Shown here: positions 1 to 5,057 of the stretch, one piece after another
Position numbering within the stretch: the stretch's first letter is position 1
Layout: every line of letters begins with the position of its first letter
DNA from: Candidatus Bipolaricaulota bacterium
GTDB lineage: Bacteria > Bipolaricaulota > Bipolaricaulia > UBA7950 > UBA9294
DNA length: 5,797 nucleotides
Direction: 5' to 3'
Assembly: GCA_020350845.1 (NCBI GenBank)
Contig: CP070725.1
Span: 1,559,583 to 1,565,379 of the forward strand
Made by a program: the position numbers and the translations under genes
Notes under the pieces: model-generated
The model's database searches: none
Told to the model about the DNA's origin: nothing
The model's input: only the letters and a program-made list of their open reading frames with translations

Positions 1-320
1 CCGAGTCCTACGACCAGCGGCTCTTCTCGTACGGCGGGGACTCCGTGGCGATCAAGCCCGATCTCGTTCGCGGGACGGAGGTCCTCTGTCATGACGCGAC
101 CTTCCTCGACGAGCAGGATCGCAAGGAGTACAAGCACGCGACGCTCGCCGAGGCCGTCGCCGTGGCGCGCGAGGCCGAGGTGAGCAGGAAGTTGATCGCC
201 TTTCACATCTCGAGCCGCTACCGCGCGAAACTCAAGGAGGCGTCCGTCGCAGCACGCTTCGAAGGACTCGACTTCGAGGTCGTGCTCGTCCCGCCAGGCC
301 GCGTCTTCTCACTGGAATAG
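1..320 (+). CDS. rnz: RNase Z-like metallo-beta-lactamase-fold protein, C-terminal part (5' end off the window)
   Basis: The reading frame is open from the left edge (first full codon at 3) to TAG at 318-320, giving 105 visible residues; the GTG at 45 is internal and not the start. Landmarks of the RNase Z/ElaC family appear in order: GGDS at fragment residues 11-14 (family GDT; Asp13 would be a metal ligand), HDATF at 30-34 (family HEATF), KHATLAEA at 44-51 (family GHxTxxxA, with the catalytic His) and HISSRY at 68-73 (family HxSxRY, His68 a zinc ligand), then a short tail of about 32 residues. RNase Z is a cytoplasmic zinc endonuclease that trims 3' extensions from tRNA precursors. The N-terminal HxHxDH zinc motif, which would prove an active enzyme, lies outside the window. 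The Glu-to-Asp change in HDATF and the Gly-to-Lys change before His45 make it somewhat divergent, so another MBL-fold hydrolase of the same branch is possible. The family call is fairly sure, exact function less so. Confidence 0.75.
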   Translation, partial: ESYDQRLFSYGGDSVAIKPDLVRGTEVLCHDATFLDEQDRKEYKHATLAEAVAVAREAEVSRKLIAFHISSRYRAKLKEASVAARFEGLDFEVVLVPPGRVFSLE

Positions 321-336
321 CGTTCGGGAGAGCTTC

Positions 337-366
337 TTGGACCCTCCGTCCGGACTGCGATACCAT
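337..366 (+). promoter_or_regulatory. candidate sigma70-type promoter for the aminotransferase gene
   Basis: In the 77-bp gap after the RNase Z-like gene there is TTGGAC at 337-342 and TACCAT at 361-366, separated by 18 bp. The first resembles a -35 box (TTGACA) and the second keeps the TA...T positions of a -10 box. The palindrome GTCCGGAC lies in the spacer at 348-355. The distance from the -10 box to the ATG at 398 leaves room for a short leader of about 25 bases. This is pattern matching only, in GC-rich DNA where a TTG/TAxxxT pair can arise by chance; the main support is that it is the one AT-richer spot in the gap and is placed correctly. Confidence 0.35.
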
Positions 367-388
367 CCTCGAGCAACCGCAACCTTTC

Positions 389-395
389 GGAGGTG
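389..395 (+). promoter_or_regulatory. ribosome binding site of the aminotransferase
   Basis: GGAGGTG at 389-395 matches the anti-Shine-Dalgarno core very well. It ends a few bases before the ATG at 398 (four bases between GGAGG and the start codon), which supports that ATG as the true start. Confidence 0.75.
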
Positions 396-397
396 GC

Positions 398-1708
398 ATG
401 GCCGAGCGTCGCTACACCCGCGTTGTCACCGATCTTCCCGGGCCCAAGTCCGCGGCGGTGTTCGCGCGAAAGGCGAAGGTGGTCGCAGGGCCGCTGGAGA
501 CCTACGCTCCGTTCATCATCCGTCGCAGCGAGGGCGCCGTGATCGAGGACCTGGACGGGAATCGATTCCTCGACTTCTCCGGCGGCTGGGGGTGCCTCAA
601 CGTAGGGCAACGTAGCCCTCGTGTCGTCGATGCTCTCAAGGAGCAGCTCGACGACTTCCTCCACACCGACTTCACCGCCGTTCCGTACGAGCCGTTCATC
701 GAACTCGCCGAGGCGCTGACCGCACGAGTCGAGGCGCCGTGGCCGGTCAAGGTGGCGCTGTTCAACAGCGGGGCCGAGGCCGTGGAGAACGCGGTCAAGA
801 TCGCCCGCGCCTACACCGGGCGAAACGCCGTTCTCGTCTTCGAGAACGCGTTTCACGGGCGGACCTTGCTGACGATGACGATGACCCACAAGGCGACGCC
901 GTACAAGGCGGGCTTCGGGCCGTTCGCCCCCGAGGTCTACCGCCTCCCCTATCCCAACCTCTACCGCGCGGGAACCACGGCGGAGGAGATCGAGCGCGCC
1001 CTCGTGAGCCTGGTGAACCCCGCGGACGTCGCGGTCATGGTCGTCGAGCCGATCGTGGGCGAAGGGGGATTCCTCGTCCCGCCTGACTGGTTCCTGCCGG
1101 CGATGCGCGACCTTGCCGACGCCCACGGCTTCGTGCTCGCGTTCGACGAGATCCAGACCGGGATCGGGCGGACGGGGAAGTTCTTCGCCTACGAGCACTT
1201 CGACGTGCTTCCCGACCTGATCTGCGTCGCCAAGTCCCTTGCCTCCGGGCTTCCCCTCTCGGGAGTCGTCGGCAAGGCGGAGATCATGGACGCCCCGCGA
1301 CCGAGCGGGATCGGGGGCACGTACTCCGGGAACCCCCTCGCATGCCGCGCCGCAATCGAGGTGCTCAAGACCCTCGATGCGGAGGATCTGCTCCCCCGCG
1401 CGGCGCGCGTGGGGGATCTCATCCGATCGCACTTCGAGCGGATCGCCGCCGACTACGACTGCATCGGCGACGTGCGCGGGCTCGGCGCGATGGTGGGAAT
1501 GGAGCTGGTCACCGATCGTGTGACGAAGGTCCCCAACAAGGAACTGACAGCGCGCGTCACATCGACGGCGCTTCGATCGGGGGCGATCTTCCCCACGGCA
1601 GGACTCTTCGGGAACGTCATTCGCGTGCTCGCGCCGCTCGTCATGACCGACGAGCAGGTCGAGGAAGGGATGTCGATTCTCGAGGAGAGCTTCGCGGCCC
1701 ACTGCTGA
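398..1708 (+). CDS. gabT: class III PLP-dependent aminotransferase, 4-aminobutyrate aminotransferase (GabT) type
   Basis: A complete 436-residue protein, close to the usual length of GabT (about 425). It would transfer the amino group of 4-aminobutyrate (or a similar omega-amino acid) to 2-oxoglutarate, giving succinic semialdehyde and glutamate in the cytoplasm. Visible fold-type I landmarks: NSGAEAVENAVKIAR at 123-137 (PLP phosphate-binding loop), FHGR at 152-155, GEGG at 221-224, FDEIQTG at 249-255 with Asp250 for the pyridine nitrogen, CVAKS with the Schiff-base Lys279, GGTYSGNP at 306-313 with Thr308, and NVIRVLAPL at 406-414. Spacing from Lys279 to Asp250, Glu222, Thr308 and Arg409 equals that of E. 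coli GabT Lys268 to Asp239, Glu211, Thr297 and Arg398, so the Glu/Arg dual-substrate switch is kept. Trp64 replaces GabT Ile50 in the pocket, so the amine donor may not be GABA; 5-aminovalerate, beta-amino acids or other omega-amines are alternatives. The ATG has a strong ribosome binding site. The gene ends in tandem stops TGA TAG (1706-1711). No succinate-semialdehyde dehydrogenase is adjacent. Confidence 0.85.
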   Translation: MAERRYTRVVTDLPGPKSAAVFARKAKVVAGPLETYAPFIIRRSEGAVIEDLDGNRFLDFSGGWGCLNVGQRSPRVVDALKEQLDDFLHTDFTAVPYEPFIELAEALTARVEAPWPVKVALFNSGAEAVENAVKIARAYTGRNAVLVFENAFHGRTLLTMTMTHKATPYKAGFGPFAPEVYRLPYPNLYRAGTTAEEIERALVSLVNPADVAVMVVEPIVGEGGFLVPPDWFLPAMRDLADAHGFVLAFDEIQTGIGRTGKFFAYEHFDVLPDLICVAKSLASGLPLSGVVGKAEIMDAPRPSGIGGTYSGNPLACRAAIEVLKTLDAEDLLPRAARVGDLIRSHFERIAADYDCIGDVRGLGAMVGMELVTDRVTKVPNKELTARVTSTALRSGAIFPTAGLFGNVIRVLAPLVMTDEQVEEGMSILEESFAAHC

Positions 1709-1764
1709 TAGCCCGCGCGGCGAGCCGTCCCCGGGAACGCGCCCACGGCAGATCGCGGGAAGGC

Positions 1765-1774
1765 GGGAGCGGAG
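1765..1774 (+). promoter_or_regulatory. ribosome binding site region of the helicase-nuclease
   Basis: GGGAG at 1765-1769 ends nine bases before the ATG at 1779, and a second GGAG at 1771-1774 sits four bases before it. Either could serve. Together with residues LNERQREAV starting only nine codons in, as expected for the Q motif at the extreme N terminus of UvrD-family helicases, this supports ATG 1779 as the start. Confidence 0.5.
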
Positions 1775-1778
1775 ACCG

Positions 1779-4679
1779 ATGGAGCCGTCCATCCTCGATC
1801 CCCTCAACGAGCGTCAGCGAGAGGCCGTCACCTACGGGGAGGGTCCCCTGCTGATCGTCGCCGGCGTCGGGACCGGCAAGACGATGGCGATCACGCGGCG
1901 CATCGCGTGGCTCATCGCGGAGAAGCGGGCGAAGCCGTCGGAGATCCTCGCGCTGACGTTCACCGAGAAGGCCGCCCGCGAGATGGAGGAGCGCGTCGAT
2001 GTGCTCGTTCCCTACGGGTATATCGAAGCGACGATCGGCACCTTCCACGGCTTCTGCGATCGCGTCCTCAGGGAGAACGCCGTGCTTCTCGGGCTGGATC
2101 CGGCGTTCCGCGTGCTTGCCGAGCCGGAGCAGATCATGTTCCTGCGGGCCCACCTCTTCGATCTCCCGCTCGATCGCTTCCGCCCGTTGGGCAATCCGAT
2201 CCGCCATCTTCATGCGCTCGTCGGCCTCTTCTCCCGTGCCAAGGACGAGGATGTCACCCCCGACGACTACCGCGCCTTCGTGGACGGATCGCAGCGTGGC
2301 GGGGGGGACGCCGAGGATGCGCTGGACCACGCCGAGCTCGCCGCGGTCTACGCCGCCTACCAGGCCCTTCTCGCCGAGAACGGCTGCGTCGACTTCGGGG
2401 ACTTGATCGCCCACTGTCTGCGGCTGTTTCGCGACCATACCGCCGTCCTCAAGCGGTACCAGGAGCGCTATCGGTACATCCTCGTGGACGAGTTCCAGGA
2501 CACGAACCACGCGCAGTTCGAGCTCCTCCGGCTCCTCGCCGGGGCACAGAACCTGACCGTCTGCGGGGACGACGACCAGTCGATCTATCGCTTCCGCGGC
2601 GCCGCGATCGACAACATCCTCGGCTTCGTCGAGTCGTTTCCTGACGCACGGCAGGTCGTCCTTGACCGAAACTACCGTTCGACCCAGCCGATCCTCGACG
2701 CAGCCTATCGCCTGATCCAGTTCAACAACCCCGAGCGCCTCGAGGTGAGAACCGGCGTCGCCAAACGGCTGCGCGCCGTGACCGACGAGGACCGTCCCGT
2801 CGAGCAGCGGCACTTCGACAGCCTGGATGAGGAGAGCGACTTCGTCGCGCGCTCGATCCGCGAGGACGCCGGTCGCGGCGTGGCGTTTGCGGAGACCGCG
2901 ATCCTCGTTCGCGCCAACAGCCACGCGGAACCCTTTCTCCGCGCGCTCAACCTGCAGCGGGTCCCGTGGAGGTTCTCCGGGAGCCGGGGGCTCTATGATC
3001 AGGACGAGATCCAGTCGATCACGTCGCTTCTGCGTGTTCTTGCCGATCCTGCGGACAGCCAGTCGTTGCACTTCCTCGCCGCAGGCGATCCCTACCGCGT
3101 CGACGGCGAGACGTTGGCCGAGCTCACAGGACGGGCACGTCGCCGGCGATCGAGTCTCCTCGCCACGATGCGGCGCGCGCTGCGAGAGGAAGAAGGCGAG
3201 GACGACTCGACCTCCGGGGAAGCCCGTGATGCCCTCACTCGGCTCGACGGCGATCTCTCCGCGATGCTCGATCTCTCCTCGCGCCTGAGGACAGGGGAGA
3301 TCATCTATCACTACCTCACGACACAGACCGGACTGCTCGAGGCGTGGTCGAACTCGCACGATCCGATCGATGCGGTCCGCGTGCAGAACGTGGCCAAGCT
3401 GTTCACGATCGTGCAGCGGTTCTCGCGGATCGCGGCCTATGACCGCGTGCCGTGGTTCGTCGACTACCTCGACGCGCTCGTCGTGGCAGGCGACAACCCC
3501 CCCACCGGAGAGGCCGATCCCGACGCGGATGCCGTCCACGTTCTGACGATCCACCAAGCCAAGGGCCTCGAGTTCGACTCCGTGTACATGGTCGGGCTGG
3601 TCGACGGCCGGTTCCCGTCGGTGCATCGCCGCGACCCGCTGACGCTGCCGGAGGCGCTGCTCTCTGACCGCGGAAGCGCCGCCGACGCCCACCGCCGCGA
3701 GGAGCGGCGGCTGTTCTACGTGGGGATGACGCGGGCACGCCGCCGTCTCGTGCTCACCAGCGCCCGCGACTGCGGCGGGAAGCGAGCGCGCAAGCCGAGC
3801 CAGTTCATCAGTGAGGCGCTCAATCTCCCGGCGACGCACATCACCCCGGAGAAGGGGTCGCCGCTGGTGACGATCGGACGCCACGCGACATCCGACGCGG
3901 TTGCCGCCTTGCGGAGGCGATCGGAGGGCGACCCGCGAAGCCCGATCACGCTCAGTCACGACCGCATCCGCCAGTACCGCTACTGCCCGCGGAGCTACCG
4001 CTATCGACACGTCCTCGACGTCCCCGCCCGCCCGCACCACGGAATGGTCTTCGGAAGCGCGGTGCATCGCGCCATCGCGCGACTCAACCAGGCGCGCCTC
4101 GAGGGCACGCCGCTCACGCTGCCGTCGCTCGAGGAGCACTACCGCGCCTTCTGGAGGTCCGAAGGCTTTCTCTCCCCAGAACACGAGCAGCTACGCTTCA
4201 ACGAGGGGCTCGAGGCGCTCGCCGACCTCCATCGCCACGTGGCCGAAGAGGACTCGACGCCGACCCTGGTCGAGCACCGCTTCACATTCTCCATGGAGGG
4301 CGTCAAGGTCGTCGGAGTCTTCGACCGCGTCGATCAGCACGAGGACGGAGGCGTGATCATCGACTACAAGACCTCCGGCCCACGGACCGCCGAGGAGGCG
4401 GAAGGGGCGGCGAAGAAGGACCTGCAGTTGGCGATCTACGCCCTCGCCTACCGCGACCGTTTCGGCGAGCTTCCGCGCCGGCTGGAGTTGCACTTCCTCA
4501 CTCCGCGTGTCGTCATCGGCCGCGCCCCGCCGCTCGATGCTTCGCTCACCGCCGCGCGGAAGGCGGTCACCACCGTCGCCGACGGAGTCCGCGCCGGCCG
4601 CTTCCCACCGACGCCCTCGCCTCCCGTTTGCCGCGCCTGCGCGTACAGCGGGATCTGCCCGGAACGGAGGCTGGGATAG
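1779..4679 (+). CDS. UvrD/PcrA-type SF1A helicase fused to a C-terminal RecB/AddB-like PD-(D/E)XK nuclease with a probable Fe-S cluster
   Basis: A 966-residue single chain, about 240 residues longer than UvrD, PcrA or Rep because of the nuclease domain. Helicase motifs in order: Q motif Gln13; Walker A AGVGTGKT 28-35 (Lys34); Ia LTFTEKA 59-65; TFHGF 88-92; motif II VDEFQDT 236-242; III GDDDQSIYRFRG 263-274; IV DRNYRS 296-301; V TIHQAKGLEFD 590-600; VI FYVGMTRARR 646-655. All ATPase residues are present, so an active 3'-5' translocase is expected. The C-terminal domain (about 722-961) shows YCPRSY (Cys736), GSAVH (His763), GVFDRVD (Asp849), IDYKT (Asp862, Lys864) and QLAIY (883-887), the RecB-family nuclease set, with 13 residues between the two Asp as in RecB. 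Cys736 plus CxxCx5C at 951-960 is the AddB/Cas4-type Fe-S arrangement. Likely role: ATP-driven processing of DNA ends in double-strand break repair, or defence against foreign DNA. Mycobacterial AdnA and AdnB share this helicase-then-nuclease plan but act as a heterodimer; no partner is in the window. It follows the aminotransferase by 70 bp. Confidence 0.92.
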   Translation: MEPSILDPLNERQREAVTYGEGPLLIVAGVGTGKTMAITRRIAWLIAEKRAKPSEILALTFTEKAAREMEERVDVLVPYGYIEATIGTFHGFCDRVLRENAVLLGLDPAFRVLAEPEQIMFLRAHLFDLPLDRFRPLGNPIRHLHALVGLFSRAKDEDVTPDDYRAFVDGSQRGGGDAEDALDHAELAAVYAAYQALLAENGCVDFGDLIAHCLRLFRDHTAVLKRYQERYRYILVDEFQDTNHAQFELLRLLAGAQNLTVCGDDDQSIYRFRGAAIDNILGFVESFPDARQVVLDRNYRSTQPILDAAYRLIQFNNPERLEVRTGVAKRLRAVTDEDRPVEQRHFDSLDEESDFVARSIREDAGRGVAFAETAILVRANSHAEPFLRALNLQRVPWRFSGSRGLYDQDEIQSITSLLRVLADPADSQSLHFLAAGDPYRVDGETLAELTGRARRRRSSLLATMRRALREEEGEDDSTSGEARDALTRLDGDLSAMLDLSSRLRTGEIIYHYLTTQTGLLEAWSNSHDPIDAVRVQNVAKLFTIVQRFSRIAAYDRVPWFVDYLDALVVAGDNPPTGEADPDADAVHVLTIHQAKGLEFDSVYMVGLVDGRFPSVHRRDPLTLPEALLSDRGSAADAHRREERRLFYVGMTRARRRLVLTSARDCGGKRARKPSQFISEALNLPATHITPEKGSPLVTIGRHATSDAVAALRRRSEGDPRSPITLSHDRIRQYRYCPRSYRYRHVLDVPARPHHGMVFGSAVHRAIARLNQARLEGTPLTLPSLEEHYRAFWRSEGFLSPEHEQLRFNEGLEALADLHRHVAEEDSTPTLVEHRFTFSMEGVKVVGVFDRVDQHEDGGVIIDYKTSGPRTAEEAEGAAKKDLQLAIYALAYRDRFGELPRRLELHFLTPRVVIGRAPPLDASLTAARKAVTTVADGVRAGRFPPTPSPPVCRACAYSGICPERRLG

Positions 4680-4700
4680 CGGGTGCACTCGCGACACCCG
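4680..4700. terminator. possible bidirectional terminator hairpin between convergent genes
   Basis: CGGGTG at 4680-4685 pairs perfectly with CACCCG at 4695-4700 around a nine-base loop, starting right after the helicase stop codon and 12 bases beyond the rsfS stop on the other strand. A G-U pair (4679/4701) could extend it. There is no T tract on either side, so intrinsic termination would be weak; it may instead slow polymerase or protect mRNA 3' ends. Position between converging genes is the main argument. Confidence 0.35.
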
Positions 4701-4712
4701 TCCCTGCGGAGA

Positions 4713-5057
4713 TCACACGGAGGCGATCTGATCCACCGGCACGAGGTGGTCGGACCACAGCGACTCGATGTCGTAGAAGTCCCGCGCCTCCCTCTGGAAG
4801 AGGTGAACGACGACATCCCCGTAGTCGAGGACGATCCAACGACGCTCCGTGAGTCCCTCCCCGTGGTCGGGTTTGCGCGGGAGCCCCTCGCGGAGCGCGT
4901 TGACCAGCGCCTTGGCGTGAACCGGGTTGTCTGCCGACGCGATGACGAAGAAGCCTGTCGGAATCGACACTTCGCGCAGATCAACGACGATCGGGTCCTG
5001 CGCCTTCCGTTCGTCGAGCAAGGTGAGCACGCGCGCGACGAGATCGAGCTCATCCAT
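4713..5057 (-). CDS. rsfS: ribosomal silencing factor RsfS (Iojap/YbeB family)
   Basis: A 114-residue protein, the normal size of the family. RsfS binds ribosomal protein uL14 on the large subunit and blocks joining with the small subunit, lowering translation under nutrient stress. Recognisable family features: VVDLREV 24-30, TGFFVIASADNPVHAKAL 34-51 (family T-D-Y/F-FVIxS...AxA; here Gly35 stands where Asp is usual), EGL 67-69, then WIVLDYGDVVVHLF 74-87, the most conserved block, and RDFYDIESLW 92-101. The frame stays open upstream to 5267, but I start at ATG 5055-5057: GAGG (5064-5067) sits six bases before it and family similarity begins there. Its first eight bases overlap the end of the upstream LCP gene, so the two are surely one operon and probably translationally coupled. 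In many bacteria rsfS sits with nadD, and in actinobacteria with an LCP gene between them, which fits this context. Confidence 0.95.
   Translation of the reverse strand: MDELDLVARVLTLLDERKAQDPIVVDLREVSIPTGFFVIASADNPVHAKALVNALREGLPRKPDHGEGLTERRWIVLDYGDVVVHLFQREARDFYDIESLWSDHLVPVDQIASV

Noticed and set aside
739..1086. Overlapping + strand frames inside the aminotransferase (and similar ones inside the helicase)
   Set aside because: They are Arg/Gly/Pro/Ser-rich out-of-frame products typical of GC-rich genes, with no motifs or ribosome binding sites that would favour them over the main frame.
1724..1749. GCCGT...ACGGC inverted repeat after the aminotransferase, considered as a terminator
   Set aside because: Only five base pairs with a 16-base loop and no T tract; expected by chance in such GC-rich DNA.
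218..1807. 529-codon open frame on the - strand opposite the aminotransferase
   Set aside because: It is in codon register with the real gene, so its stop codons would need TTA, CTA or TCA in the sense strand, which this GC-rich gene avoids. The translation is Arg/Gly/Asp-rich, with no recognisable motif.
1641..4184. 847-codon open frame on the - strand opposite the helicase
   Set aside because: Same cause: it is in register with the helicase codons. The sense frame carries every SF1 helicase motif, while the antisense product shows low-complexity composition and no domain.
1779..4679. Possibility that the helicase-nuclease is part of a defence island or Cas4-type CRISPR adaptation module
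   Set aside because: No cas genes, repeat arrays, toxin, methylase, integrase or other defence genes are in the window; the neighbours are housekeeping genes, so a general repair role is more likely.
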